From contig JAFKFK010000022.1 of NCBI GenBank assembly GCA_017307275.1, positions 1 through 64,000 of the forward strand: a stretch of DNA of 64,000 bases. Reading direction: 5' to 3'. How positions within the stretch are numbered: position 1 is the first letter of the stretch; every line of letters starts with the position of its first letter. This document shows, in pieces, positions 37,059 to 46,409 of this stretch. The position numbers were made by a program, and so were the translations under genes. Below the pieces are notes generated by a model, which was not told the origin of the DNA, ran no database searches, and saw nothing but the letters and a program-made list of their open reading frames with translations. The stretch is from Alphaproteobacteria bacterium. GTDB taxonomy: Bacteria; Pseudomonadota; Alphaproteobacteria; Reyranellales; Reyranellaceae.

Positions 37059-38339
37059 ATGCGGATCGACACGCCGATGCGGCGTTGGATGCATCAGGCC
37101 GGCCACGTCGCAAGGGCAATCTATTCGGGTCGGACGGCAAACTCGGGAAGGCTGTTGCTGGGCGTCGCGGCTGCCTTTTGCACCATCGTCGGCATCTATG
37201 ATGTCCTGACCATCACGCTCTTCCTGTCCGGAGGGCCTCTCATCGGTCCGCAGCGATGGGTTCTCTTCCCGGACTTTCTCGTGTTCCACGCGGCGGCGCG
37301 TGCCTTCTTCGAGGGAAACCTTTCGATCATTTACGATTTCTCGGCATTCGTTGCTTACGAGAATCGGATCTATGTCGACCGCTTCCCTTCGCCCGTGGGA
37401 TTTCGACCGTTTCTCTATCCTCCGGTCTGGCTCCTGCTGATATTGCCGGTGGCTCTTCTCGGGGTCGCGGCTGCCTATGGCGCTTTCATGGCCGCAACAG
37501 CCGCCATTTCGTACGTGCTGATCGGGCGCTCAGATATCTACGGATGGCTGGCCGTAATCACCTCTCCAGCCGCGCTCTGGACGATGATTTCGGGGCAGAA
37601 TGCCTTCCTGACGATCGGTCTCTTCTACGGAGGTATGGGGCTGCTGACGCGATCCCCAGCGGCCGCCGGCATCTTGCTGGGCATTCTGTCTTACAAACCC
37701 CAGCTCTGGATTCTTGTTCCAGTAGCCCTGGTCGCAGGGCGTCACTGGAGGGCGCTCGCCTTTGCGATCGGCACTGCGCTGGGGCTGTCGCTGCTCAGCC
37801 TGCTGGTCTTCGGCTTCGATTTCTGGATTCGCTTCTTCGAGATGACGCGCGAAGCGTCCTCCCCCGAGATCGTCAACATGATGTTCAGGGATGTGTCGAT
37901 CTACATGACGACCATCTTGGCCGCGGCGCGAATCCTCGGTGTTCCGCCGGACGTCGCGGGCGTGCTGCATGTCGTGGGGGCGCTCGCCGGCTGTGCGCTC
38001 GTTTGGTTCGGCTTCAGGCGCTATCCCCATAGCAACGAGCGGACCGCTGTTTTGGCCGCCGGCACGTTGTTGTTGACGCCGTATCTGGTCAACTACGACA
38101 TGCTCCTGCTGATGCCGGCGGCGATTGCCATTTTCCGTCGCCGGGTAACATCGAGGATCTATCCGCTCGAGCTCCTGTTCTTCTTCTGCCTGTGGCTCGT
38201 TCCAAATGTCGGTGTTCGCTTCAACATCTACCAGATGCCGATATTCCCGATCTTCGTCGTAGGATTCGCTTACCTGGCGTTTGTCACCTTGAGAGGAGTG
38301 AATCAGGAAACGTCGCCGTGCTGGCCCTTCAAGGCATAG
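37059..38339 (+). CDS. GT87 (DUF2029) membrane glycosyltransferase
   Basis: A 426-residue integral membrane protein with about 9-11 helices. The first periplasmic loop contains DFLVFHAAARAFFEGN and the GFRPFLYPPVW motif, the classic D-x-x-V-(Y/F)-...-YPP pattern of GT87 mannosyltransferase-like GT-C enzymes that use polyprenyl-phosphate sugars. A second conserved part is SGQNAFLTIGLFYGG. It probably adds a sugar outside the cytoplasm, from a lipid-linked donor. It lies convergent to glf, with 16 bases between the stops. Confidence 0.85.
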   Translation: MRIDTPMRRWMHQAGHVARAIYSGRTANSGRLLLGVAAAFCTIVGIYDVLTITLFLSGGPLIGPQRWVLFPDFLVFHAAARAFFEGNLSIIYDFSAFVAYENRIYVDRFPSPVGFRPFLYPPVWLLLILPVALLGVAAAYGAFMAATAAISYVLIGRSDIYGWLAVITSPAALWTMISGQNAFLTIGLFYGGMGLLTRSPAAAGILLGILSYKPQLWILVPVALVAGRHWRALAFAIGTALGLSLLSLLVFGFDFWIRFFEMTREASSPEIVNMMFRDVSIYMTTILAAARILGVPPDVAGVLHVVGALAGCALVWFGFRRYPHSNERTAVLAAGTLLLTPYLVNYDMLLLMPAAIAIFRRRVTSRIYPLELLFFFCLWLVPNVGVRFNIYQMPIFPIFVVGFAYLAFVTLRGVNQETSPCWPFKA

Positions 38340-38355
38340 CGGGGAGCGCCGGCAA

Positions 38356-39486
38356 TCAGCCGTATTTCGCGAGCCAGCGGCGAACACCCAGCAGCGACTG
38401 GTTGATGACCTGGTGCATGTCCAGATACTGGTACAGGCCGCAGCGGCCGATGAACGTGATCTGTGGCGTCTCCTCGGCAAGCTTGGCGTACTGCTCGTAG
38501 ATCTTCTGGAAGCGGCCATCGCTGGTACGGACCGGATAGTAACGCTCGAAATCGTTGTCCTTGTAGTCGCAGGGCTCTTCGCGGGTATGGGGGCCGCTGG
38601 TTAGCCCATTGTCGTGATGAGGCAGCAAATGCCAAGCCGTCTCACGGGTCCAGCGGCTGCTGTCGGTGTAGTTGGTGACGGTCCAGCTCATTCCCGGCTG
38701 CTTGGCCTTTGTCACGTGCTCGAAGCGGATGGAGCGATAGGGCAGGGGGCCGAAACACTCGGAGTAATATTCGTCGATCGGCACGCTGAGAAAGGCTGCA
38801 TCGTAGTCGCGCTCCACGCCGCGGCTGAAGGCGCGGCCGAGCTCGACTTCGATGTTGGGATGGTCAAATATTCGTTCGAAGATCGCGGTATAGCCGTGGC
38901 GCGGCATGAGCTGGAAGCGATCGTCGGGAAAGTAACGATCCTCGTCATCGAAACGGAGCGGCAGGCGTTTCACGACGCCGGCATCGAGCTCTTCGAGATC
39001 GAGAGCCCACATCTTCTTTGTGTAGGGACGGAAGAACAGGTTCGTCAGTTCTTTGCCGATCTGGCTGTTCAGGTAGTCGGCGGCATGCGCCGGGTGCTCG
39101 ATCCTGTCCGAGACACGCGCCAGAAGGGCCTGGGCGGCCTCGGCATCGGGCAGTTCGACACCGAACACGATTTCCAGGGTGCGGCGATTGATCGGCAGGG
39201 GAGCGGTTAGCCCCGATGGCAGCAGTGCCTGTACGCGGTGGTCATATCGTACCCAGTCACCCCAGCGACCGAGCCAACGGACAACCTCCTCGTTGTTGGT
39301 ATGGAAGAGGTGCGGACCATAGCGGTGAATGCGCGTGCCACTCCGATCCACGAAGTCGTAGGCGTTGCCACCGACATGCTCTCGCTTGTCCAAAACGGTA
39401 ACGGAGTGTCCCGCTTCGGCGAGGTTGCGGGCGTAGGTCGCTCCTGCAAAGCCGGCGCCCACGACAAGAATCCGCTGTCTGATCAT
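38356..39486 (-). CDS. glf: UDP-galactopyranose mutase
   Basis: A 376-residue flavoenzyme. It begins with an FAD-binding VVGAGFAGATYARNLAEAG and has the GLF-specific YGPHLFHT and NRRTLE segments, then ELTNLFFRPYTKKMWALDLEEL, and a C-terminal YPVRTSDGRFQKIYEQYAKLAEE with FIGRCGLYQYLDM. It interconverts UDP-Galp and UDP-Galf through a flavin-sugar adduct, so the organism can put galactofuranose into its glycan. It is the second gene of a minus-strand pair with the GT14 gene just upstream (39509-40432). Confidence 0.95.
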   Translation of the reverse strand: MIRQRILVVGAGFAGATYARNLAEAGHSVTVLDKREHVGGNAYDFVDRSGTRIHRYGPHLFHTNNEEVVRWLGRWGDWVRYDHRVQALLPSGLTAPLPINRRTLEIVFGVELPDAEAAQALLARVSDRIEHPAHAADYLNSQIGKELTNLFFRPYTKKMWALDLEELDAGVVKRLPLRFDDEDRYFPDDRFQLMPRHGYTAIFERIFDHPNIEVELGRAFSRGVERDYDAAFLSVPIDEYYSECFGPLPYRSIRFEHVTKAKQPGMSWTVTNYTDSSRWTRETAWHLLPHHDNGLTSGPHTREEPCDYKDNDFERYYPVRTSDGRFQKIYEQYAKLAEETPQITFIGRCGLYQYLDMHQVINQSLLGVRRWLAKYG

Positions 39487-39508
39487 GGGCGCGAAACCCT
39501 CGGCTTTG

Positions 39509-40432
39509 TCATTTGAGGCCCAGCATGCGGTCGATCTCGGCGATGACTCCAGCCGATCCGTCGGGCGAGAATTTGCGAGCGAAATGCGGCCGGAGCCTGC
39601 GGATTGCGGCGAGGTCTTCCATTTCGATGGCCCGAGGATGAGAGACCTGGCCCAGCCAGTTCGTGTATCGCTTGTTGTCCTTGCAGATTCTGAGCCCTGG
39701 CTGGTTGGCGAGGATCGTGTGGTGGACGGCCTCCTCGGGGCACAGCCGTCCTCTGAAGTGCTCGAAAGTTCTTTGGTGGTCCTCGGCCGCGGTCATCAGT
39801 ACCTCGGCGACTTTTCCGTTTCCCGTGAACCAGAAGTCGCCGGCGTAGCACTGCCAAGCTGGCGAGAAGGGCTGAAAAGGGCTGAGGAGCAACCTGTTAC
39901 GGATGATGATCTGGCGGTGCGTGTAAGTTAGCCGCTTGGTGAGGGAGGGGTAGCGGAACTCTTTCGATATGTAACGGTCGTATGCCATGCGCCGCCACTC
40001 CACCGGATGCGTGCCCATGCAGCTGTGCGCTGGATTCTCGATCGGCGCGGGCTTCAGTTCCGCAAGCTGGTGGTCGAGATAGAGATCGAAGGGGCTTTGC
40101 CGAAGTTCCGAGATGACGTCGTCGCTCGACATCACCGGATAGTCGGCAGCGCTCAGTAGGGTGAACCATTCCGGCGAACTGCGCTTGTACAGCAGCTTCA
40201 AGGCCGCCAGCACCGCGTATATGCAGGCGACATCGGACCACCTTGTTTTGATGCTGGGCTGCACGAAGCTGACATTGTCCGGAAACCGGGTCGTATCGGC
40301 TGCCGTCTGGGAAAAGTCGTGGTGAACTGCGATGGCCGGGTGGTCGTAGAGGCGGTTCAAGGTGACTACGAGGCGCTCAAGCTGGTCCGGGGCAGCATGC
40401 GAAAGAAGAAGAAATCCAAGAGGGGACGGCAT
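39509..40432 (-). CDS. GT14 (core-2/I-branching-type) glycosyltransferase
   Basis: A 307-residue protein of the Branch domain family. Markers are GFLLLSHAAPDQLERLV with a following VHHD-type segment, LLSAADYPVM as the diphosphate/Mg-independent donor region, and FTGNGKVAEVL with CPEEAVHHTIL near the C-terminus (the acceptor Glu). GT14 enzymes transfer GlcNAc or xylose; bacterial members are common but mostly uncharacterised. It lies 22 bases upstream of glf on the same strand, which makes co-expression likely. Confidence 0.82.
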   Translation of the reverse strand: MPSPLGFLLLSHAAPDQLERLVVTLNRLYDHPAIAVHHDFSQTAADTTRFPDNVSFVQPSIKTRWSDVACIYAVLAALKLLYKRSSPEWFTLLSAADYPVMSSDDVISELRQSPFDLYLDHQLAELKPAPIENPAHSCMGTHPVEWRRMAYDRYISKEFRYPSLTKRLTYTHRQIIIRNRLLLSPFQPFSPAWQCYAGDFWFTGNGKVAEVLMTAAEDHQRTFEHFRGRLCPEEAVHHTILANQPGLRICKDNKRYTNWLGQVSHPRAIEMEDLAAIRRLRPHFARKFSPDGSAGVIAEIDRMLGLK

Positions 40433-40705
40433 GTAGGCCTATGGGCTCGGCGCTTCGACAAGAAACAGTGATGGATCTTCGTGTTGATAGAACAGCTGCA
40501 ATGTCATCATGACATCGCTCATCACATCGACTCCGGCCGGACGGTAACGGCAGCCCCAAAATCTGGAAAGAAAATTCTGCATCGGCGGTGAATATTAGCC
40601 GGGATGATTCAGTGAAAGTTCGCTGAGAGAGGCCGGGCCAGCTCGGGTGATGGACGGAAAGCGAGCTGCGGCCAATAGTGCGCCCGTCACCACCGAAAGA
40701 CGGTC

Positions 40706-41926
40706 ATGAACAGTTCTGTTGCGTCCTCCTTGGATTTTCGTGCCATCAGCTATCCGGTTCGCGTCTACAGCGGACAGGATGCGTTGGAGAGCCTGCCGGC
40801 CGAAGTCGGGCGGCACCGTGCCAAGCGCGCCTTCGTCGTCTGTGGCCGGTCGGTGTCGCACAACACGCCGCTCGTTGCCCATATTCGCGAGCTGCTGGGC
40901 GAGCGGTTCGCTGGGCTCTACGACGAAATGGGCAAGGACTCGCCCATCGAGGATGTGGTCGCTGCGGCCGACAAGGCGCGGGCGGCAGGGGCCGATCTCC
41001 TGATCGCCGTGGGCGCCGGCAGCGTGCTCCAGGGCACGCGCGTGGTCGCGGTCTTGCTGGCCGAGAAGGAGCCTGTTGAGCAACTGATCACGCAGTATCC
41101 GCCGGGGCGGCCCGCGATCAGCCCCAAGCTGATGGCGCCCAAGCTGCCGATCATCAACGTCCTCACCGTGGGCTCGTCGGCGCAGAATCGCGCTGGCTCG
41201 GCGGTGAAGTCGGAAAAGCTGGGCCGCCGCATGGAGTTCTTCGATCCCAAGACGCGGCCGGTGGCACTGTTCTGGGACAACGACGCGCTGCTGACGGCGC
41301 CGACGTCGATGGTATGTGCCAGCGGCGGCGCGATCTATTGGCGTGCGATCATGAACATGGGTTACACGCAGGCCGCGCCGCTGGCGGACTTCGCCCGGCG
41401 ACAGGCATTCGAGCTGATGAGCCGGGCGCTGCCGCGCCTGAAGGACCCGCACGACGTTGCCGCCCGCAACGATCTTTGTGTCGCGACCTTCCTGCAGAAT
41501 CGCGAGGTCGACGATGGCGGTGCACCGGTCCGGCATTGGGTCAGCCGCGTCGTCTATGCCTTTGCGTCGAGCTTGTTCAATCTCCATGGCCACGTCTCGC
41601 AAGGCGCGGCGCATTGTGCGCTGACGCCGACGGTCATGCGCCGGCTGGGCAATCGCGATCCACAGGAGATGTGTGCGATTGCCCGTGCGCTGGGCGTCTG
41701 GAAAGAGGGCGATCCCGTTGCTGACGCGCCGTTCCGTGCGGCCGACCAGCTCGAAAAAGTGTTCACCTCGATCGGCATGCCGATCAACCTCGCGCCCCTC
41801 GACGTTCCTCAGTCAAGTGTGGACGCGATTCTTGAACCGTCGCTGACGAACTTCAACGCCGACCCCAAGCAGGAGTTCGTCAAGGAGAGGGACCTTCTGC
41901 GCGAAGTGCTGGTGGCGGCCTGGTAG
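40706..41926 (+). CDS. Iron-type alcohol dehydrogenase homologue lacking metal ligands
   Basis: A 406-residue protein of the Fe-ADH fold, about 20 residues longer than FucO. Comparison by eye with FucO shows each metal ligand replaced: Ala209 for Asp, Arg213 for His, Ala285 for His, Gln299 for His. The NAD-binding GGGSxxD is VGAGSVLQG (102-110), without the aspartate. It may act without iron, on another substrate, or be a non-enzymatic relative. The gap upstream (40433-40705) contains no clear signal. It is not linked to the glycan locus by sequence. Confidence 0.75.
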   Translation: MNSSVASSLDFRAISYPVRVYSGQDALESLPAEVGRHRAKRAFVVCGRSVSHNTPLVAHIRELLGERFAGLYDEMGKDSPIEDVVAAADKARAAGADLLIAVGAGSVLQGTRVVAVLLAEKEPVEQLITQYPPGRPAISPKLMAPKLPIINVLTVGSSAQNRAGSAVKSEKLGRRMEFFDPKTRPVALFWDNDALLTAPTSMVCASGGAIYWRAIMNMGYTQAAPLADFARRQAFELMSRALPRLKDPHDVAARNDLCVATFLQNREVDDGGAPVRHWVSRVVYAFASSLFNLHGHVSQGAAHCALTPTVMRRLGNRDPQEMCAIARALGVWKEGDPVADAPFRAADQLEKVFTSIGMPINLAPLDVPQSSVDAILEPSLTNFNADPKQEFVKERDLLREVLVAAW

Positions 41927-41993
41927 GCGAGGCCCTCGACAAGAAGTTCGACCCGGACGAGGATTGATCACCATGTGCGTTACGGAGGTCACG

Positions 41994-42404
41994 ATGCGTA
42001 GGGCAATGATCGACGATCGCTTGAATCGGCGCCGGCTCCTGTGGGCTGCCCTGGGAGGCGCTGTCGCGGGCGCGAGCTTTCCGGCGATGGCTCATCATGG
42101 ATGGTCATGGGCCGAGGAACAGCAGACGGAACTGAAGGGAACGATCCAGTCCATCTCCATGGCTCCGCCGCATCCGTCGTTGCAGATGGTCGCGCCGGAT
42201 GGCGTCCTCTGGCAGATCGATCTCGGCAATCCCAACCAGACAGCACGCTCGGGGTTCACGGCGACCTCTGCCAAGCCGGGCGACGCCATCGTCATTCTCG
42301 GGAACCGCCATCTCGACAAGACCAAGATGCAGTTCAAGGCGGTGCGTATCACGATCGCCGGCAAGAACTACGACATGTATCCCGAGCGGATCCGCACCAA
42401 CTGA
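41994..42404 (+). CDS. Exported small protein, DUF6152-like
   Basis: A 136-residue protein. The ATG at 41994 has GGAGG five bases upstream and gives a signal with NRRRLLWAALGGAVAG before FPAMAHHGW, a probable twin-arginine or Sec signal cleaved near residue 35. The mature part of about 100 residues starts HHGWSWAEE and contains KGTIQSISMAPPHPSLQMV and GNRHLDKTKMQFKAVRI, a small beta-barrel style that I match with DUF6152. It probably binds something in the periplasm. It is paired with the following membrane protein (14 bases apart). Confidence 0.65.
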   Translation: MRRAMIDDRLNRRRLLWAALGGAVAGASFPAMAHHGWSWAEEQQTELKGTIQSISMAPPHPSLQMVAPDGVLWQIDLGNPNQTARSGFTATSAKPGDAIVILGNRHLDKTKMQFKAVRITIAGKNYDMYPERIRTN

Positions 42405-42418
42405 GACCCGCCTGATCA

Positions 42419-42889
42419 ATGCAGCTCGCGGAATGGATCGGCACCTGGCCGGGCGCTGTCCTGTTGCACCGCTCGGGTGTTGCTTACCTGCTGGTGAACG
42501 CGGCCCATATCCTCGGCGTGGGATTGATTGTAGGGGCCATTCTCCCGCTCGACATGCGCCTGCTGGGCTTCTTGCGTGGTGTGCCGCTGGCCGTGATCGG
42601 TCCCTTCCTCGTGCGGGTCGCGGCAACCGGAGTCGGACTGGCGATCCTCACCGGCCTATGGCTCTTCTCGGTGAAGCCTGTCGAATATCTCGGCAACCCG
42701 GCCTTTCTCTGGAAGATCGCTTTTCTGTTTTTGGCGCTGATGAACGTCGTGTTGCAGCATCGGAGCCGGCATTACCAGAATGCTCTGGCGAGCGGTGTCG
42801 TTCATCCGACTGTTCGCGCGATGGCCGGCGGCTCGGCAGCCCTGTGGCTGACCGTGCTGGTTGCAGGCCGATGGATAGGGTTCATCTAG
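42419..42889 (+). CDS. Four-helix membrane protein, DUF6644-like
   Basis: A 156-residue integral membrane protein with about four helices (around 20-45, 52-85, 98-115, 135-155). It contains [25 protein letters not shown], in which the histidine in the helix could hold a haem or metal. Such proteins frequently sit next to DUF6152-type exported proteins, as here. Name assignment is tentative. It ends overlapping by 8 bases with the convergent PLP enzyme gene. Confidence 0.6.
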   Translation: MQLAEWIGTWPGAVLLHRSGVAYLLVNAAHILGVGLIVGAILPLDMRLLGFLRGVPLAVIGPFLVRVAATGVGLAILTGLWLFSVKPVEYLGNPAFLWKIAFLFLALMNVVLQHRSRHYQNALASGVVHPTVRAMAGGSAALWLTVLVAGRWIGFI

Positions 42890-44177
42890 GGCCTTCTGTC
42901 GCCGCCAGAGCCTGCGTCAGATCGGCAATCAGGTCGTCAGGATGTTCGATACCGACCGACATGCGTATGGTCGTGTCGAGAACGCCGATGCGGGCGCGGA
43001 CATCGGCCGGGACGCCGGAATGGGTCATGGCGGCGGGATGGCTGGCGAGCGATTCGGTGCCGCCGAGGCTGACGGCCAGCTTGAATATCTGCAGAGCATT
43101 GAGGAAGGCAAAGGCCTGCTTCTCTCCACCCTTGATGTCGAACGAGAAGGTGGAACCCGCGCCGGTACACTGCCGGGCGAAAACGGCCTGTGCGGCCGAA
43201 CCTTTCTCAAGGAACTCCAAGTAATGGACCTTCGCGACCTTGGGATGGTCGCGGAGATATTCGGCAACGAGCCTGGCGTTGGAGTTGGCGCGCTCCATCC
43301 GGAGCCCAAGCGTCTCCAGCGAGCGCCCCAGCATCCAACAGGAATGCGGATCGAGTTGTGTGCCCAGGCTGCCGCGCAAGGCCTTGATCGGTCCGATGAT
43401 CGCCTTTGAACCGAGAGTGGCGCCGGCAATGAGGTCGGAGTGCCCGCCGACATACTTGGTCAGCGAGTAGACCGAGACATCGGCACCGTGGGCGAGGGGA
43501 CGCTGGAACACAGGGCCGAGCAGGGTGTTGTCGCAGACGAGGACCGGTTGGAAGCCTTGGGCCGCCCCGATCTCGTCGGCGATCTTCCGCAACAGCTTGA
43601 GGTCGACGAGCGTGTTGGTCGGATTGGCTGGAGTCTCGGTCATGATGACCGATATCCGTCCCTTGCCGCGTGCCTCCTGCACGGCTGTGCGGACGGCGGA
43701 TTCGCTAACGCCATCGACGAAGCCGACGGCCTGGATGCCAAAGTCCGCCATCGTCCGCGACAGAAGCGTCTCCGTCCCGCCGTAGAGCGGCTGCGAATGC
43801 AGGATGACGTCGCCGGGACGGGCGAAGGCGAGGATCGTCGTGGAGATCGCCGACATGCCGGAGGAAAACAGCACACAGGACTCTGCGCCCTCGTAGACCG
43901 CGAGCCTGTCCTCGACGATTTCGCTGTTGGGATGGTTGAAGCGGGAATAGACGAGCCCCGCCGAGCTGCCCTTTGGCGGCTGCTTGCGGCCTGAGGCGTA
44001 GTCGAAGAAGTCGCGGCCTTCTTCAGCCGAACTGAAGACGAAGGTCGAGGTGAGGAACACCGGCGGCTTCACCGCGCCTTCCGACAGGACCGGATCGTAG
44101 CCATAGCTGAGCATCAGGGTCTCGGGCTTCAGGGCATGGTTGCCGATATGCGTCTTGGACGGGCGCGGGGCGGTCAT
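42882..44177 (-). CDS. Cystathionine gamma-synthase family PLP enzyme
   Basis: A 431-residue Cys/Met-metabolism enzyme. The ATG at 44177 has an AGGAGA box and gives [12 protein letters not shown]; an upstream in-frame ATG at 44192 is weaker. Fold markers are [35 protein letters not shown] and ETPANPTN, with the PLP-lysine in [12 protein letters not shown]. The C-terminus has [18 protein letters not shown] and [14 protein letters not shown]. It belongs to gamma-synthase/lyase enzymes, acting on homoserine esters, cystathionine or methionine; the reaction cannot be fixed from sequence. Confidence 0.88.
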   Translation of the reverse strand: MTAPRPSKTHIGNHALKPETLMLSYGYDPVLSEGAVKPPVFLTSTFVFSSAEEGRDFFDYASGRKQPPKGSSAGLVYSRFNHPNSEIVEDRLAVYEGAESCVLFSSGMSAISTTILAFARPGDVILHSQPLYGGTETLLSRTMADFGIQAVGFVDGVSESAVRTAVQEARGKGRISVIMTETPANPTNTLVDLKLLRKIADEIGAAQGFQPVLVCDNTLLGPVFQRPLAHGADVSVYSLTKYVGGHSDLIAGATLGSKAIIGPIKALRGSLGTQLDPHSCWMLGRSLETLGLRMERANSNARLVAEYLRDHPKVAKVHYLEFLEKGSAAQAVFARQCTGAGSTFSFDIKGGEKQAFAFLNALQIFKLAVSLGGTESLASHPAAMTHSGVPADVRARIGVLDTTIRMSVGIEHPDDLIADLTQALAATEGPR

Positions 44178-44341
44178 GGTGTCTCCTGTCACGGGAGCGG
44201 GTTTGGCCTGTTAGCTTGGGCCGGCCGGCCCCTTCGCGCGAGCGCTAACGATCTCGAAAGCGTGTTGGCCACGACAGATCGCCCGAGGTTGCTCAGGGGC
44301 CAAAAAGCGCCGAATTTTCAGGAAACTACGGGGAAAATTGG

Positions 44342-44412
44342 CTGGGGGACCAGGATTCGAACCTAGACTAACCGGGTCAGAGCCGGTTGTTCTACCGTTA
44401 AACTATCCCCCA
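44342..44412 (-). tRNA. tRNA-Gln (CUG anticodon)
   Basis: Minus-strand sequence begins TGGGGGATAG and ends TCCCCCA plus a G discriminator, giving a 7-bp acceptor stem. The anticodon arm is ACCGG-CTCTGAC-CCGGT, with CTG at positions 34-36, and the T-arm has GGTTCGAATCC. The 3' CCA is not encoded. The gene lies in the gap between the PLP enzyme and Ppx genes. Confidence 0.93.
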
Positions 44413-44529
44413 ACGGCCCGATGACGGGCGGGTCGGGCGCACGATTTAGCGATGACCGGCCGAATTGGCAAGCGGCGCTCGCTCCCGGACGTTTCATAAG
44501 TTACCATCCGGCCAAGGAAAGAGTTTTTA

Positions 44530-45597
44530 ATGGCCGGGGATTCCAAGCCACAGGGAGGCTGGCACAGCGGTCGGTTCGCGCACACTTTTGCCGCCATAGA
44601 TCTCGGCACCAACAATTGCCGGCTTCTGGTGGCCAGGGCATCGGTCGAAGGTTTCGAGGTGATCGATGCCTATTCCCGCCCGGTTCGACTGGGCGAGGGG
44701 GTGGCGCTGAACGGGACGCTGTGTGGCGATGCCATCGAGCGCACGCTGCATGCGCTGAGCGTCTGCGCGGCCAAGATCGAACGCAACAGCGTGACACGCG
44801 CCCGGCATATCGCCACGGAAGCCTGTCGCCGTGCCTGCAACGGCGAGGACTTCCTGGGCATGGTCAGGGAGCGAACCGGCCTGCGCTTCGAGGTTATCGC
44901 GCCCGCCGAGGAGGCGCGGTTGGCGCTGGCAAGCTGCGAAAACCTGCTCGATCCCGCGGTGCCTTTCGGCCTGCTGATCGACATTGGCGGTGGATCGACG
45001 GAAGTGAGCTGGGTCCATGTGAAGCCGCGCAACGACCGGCAAGGCGGCGTCGCCACCGAGTTGATCGGCATGACATCGGTGCCCTGGGGCGTTGTGACGC
45101 TTACCGAGTCCTGCACCAGCGGCCAGCCGCGCGAGCGGCCGGTGAGTCGAGCCTGCTACGACGACATGGTCGAGCGCATCCGTGCCGACCTCAGGCCGTT
45201 CTGCGCCAAGCACCAGATCGGGCCTTCCATCGCGAGGGGGGAAGTGCAGATGGTCGGGGCGTCCGGCACTGTGACGACAGTGAGCGCGCATCACCTCGGC
45301 CTGAAGCGCTATAACCGCACCATGGTCGACGGCTCTCGGATCGGTCGTGACCACATCCTGCGGATTTGTGACGAGCTTTCAGTGATGTCGGTGAACGAGC
45401 TTACCCATTTGCCCTGCATCGGTGACGACCGTGCCGACCTGGCGCTGGCCGGCGGGGCAATCCTTGAGGCGGTGTGCCGCCAGTGGGCCACGCCGTCGGT
45501 TCGCGTGGCCGATCGCGGCCTGCGCGAGGGCGTTCTGATGGACCTGATGCGCCAGGCCGATCGCGAGGCCGATCCTCTCTGCCGACGGGACAACTGA
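44530..45597 (+). CDS. Ppx/GppA family exopolyphosphatase / (p)ppGpp phosphatase
   Basis: A 355-residue protein of the ASKHA phosphatase family. AAIDLGTNNCRLLVA at the N-terminus is the phosphate-1 motif, then IATEACRRACNGEDF, then LLIDIGGGSTEVSWV as the phosphate-2 motif, and VQMVGASGTVTTV near the end. Single-domain length (about 310-360 residues) fits the shorter Ppx/GppA enzymes. It should degrade polyphosphate or pppGpp and so link phosphate storage with the stringent response. Its stop is 2 bases before rlmE. Confidence 0.9.
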   Translation: MAGDSKPQGGWHSGRFAHTFAAIDLGTNNCRLLVARASVEGFEVIDAYSRPVRLGEGVALNGTLCGDAIERTLHALSVCAAKIERNSVTRARHIATEACRRACNGEDFLGMVRERTGLRFEVIAPAEEARLALASCENLLDPAVPFGLLIDIGGGSTEVSWVHVKPRNDRQGGVATELIGMTSVPWGVVTLTESCTSGQPRERPVSRACYDDMVERIRADLRPFCAKHQIGPSIARGEVQMVGASGTVTTVSAHHLGLKRYNRTMVDGSRIGRDHILRICDELSVMSVNELTHLPCIGDDRADLALAGGAILEAVCRQWATPSVRVADRGLREGVLMDLMRQADREADPLCRRDN

Positions 45598-45599
45598 CC

Positions 45600-46304
45600 A
45601 TGGCTCGCGATCCCAGCGGCAGCCGCCCGACGGGTCGGCGCGCCACGGTGCGCGTGAAGACGGCACGCGGCCGGACGACCTCCTCGCAACGCTGGCTGCA
45701 GCGCCAGCTCAACGATCCCTATGTCGCCGAAGCGAAGAAGCGGGGCTATCGCTCGCGTGCAGCCTTCAAGTTGCTTCAACTCGACGACCAGTTCCGGTTC
45801 CTGAAGCCCGGCGCCCGGGTCGTCGATCTCGGAGCCGCCCCCGGTGGCTGGACCCAGGTCGCCGTCGAGCGCGTGAAGGCGGGGGCGAAGGCCGGGAGGA
45901 GCACCGGCGTCGTCGTGGGCATCGACATCACGCCCGTCGAGCCGATTGCTGGCGCCACTGTACTGGCCAAGGATTTCTACGACGAGGATGCGCCGGCGGA
46001 GCTGACGGCGCTGCTGGGTGGGCCGGCCGACGTCGTGCTGAGCGACATGGCCGCTTCTGCCACGGGCGACACGCAGGTCGACCATCTGCGCATCATGGGG
46101 CTGGCTGAAGCTGCCCATGACTTCGCGCGCCAGATCCTGAAGCCCGGTGGCACGTTCGTCGCCAAGGTGCTGCGGGGCGGCACGGAGCGGACTCTCCTCG
46201 ACCTGCTCAAGAAGGATTTCGCCAAGGTTCGCCATGTGAAGCCCGAAGCAAGCCGCGCCGATTCAGCGGAAATGTATGTCATCGGCACCGGATTTCGCGG
46301 TTGA
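45600..46304 (+). CDS. rlmE: 23S rRNA (U2552-2'-O)-methyltransferase
   Basis: A 234-residue RlmE/FtsJ/RrmJ enzyme from the ATG at 45600. Conserved parts: SRAAFKLLQLDDQF with the first catalytic Lys, VVDLGAAPGGWTQVAV for SAM, DVVLSDMA with the catalytic Asp, FVAKVLRGG with the second Lys, and KPEASRADSAEMYVIG with the Glu. The basic N-terminal tail (about 25 residues with RRATVRVKTARGR) is common in alphaproteobacterial members. It methylates U2552 of the A-loop late in 50S assembly. It is coupled to the Ppx gene. Confidence 0.95.
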   Translation: MARDPSGSRPTGRRATVRVKTARGRTTSSQRWLQRQLNDPYVAEAKKRGYRSRAAFKLLQLDDQFRFLKPGARVVDLGAAPGGWTQVAVERVKAGAKAGRSTGVVVGIDITPVEPIAGATVLAKDFYDEDAPAELTALLGGPADVVLSDMAASATGDTQVDHLRIMGLAEAAHDFARQILKPGGTFVAKVLRGGTERTLLDLLKKDFAKVRHVKPEASRADSAEMYVIGTGFRG

Positions 46305-46409
46305 GGATCTGAGGGGCTGGGCACCAAACGCGACACATTTGCGCGGATGGCCCAAGGCGGCTGCCGCTGTATAGAGGGCCGCTGCAATGGCTTGTGCTGG
46401 GCGTGAGCA

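Noticed and set aside
40377..40559. 60-codon minus-strand frame upstream of the GT14 gene
   Set aside because: It overlaps the GT14 start and has ordinary high-GC composition without any motif.
44342..44412. tRNA-Gln as an integration site
   Set aside because: No duplicated tRNA end or foreign cargo could be found on either side.
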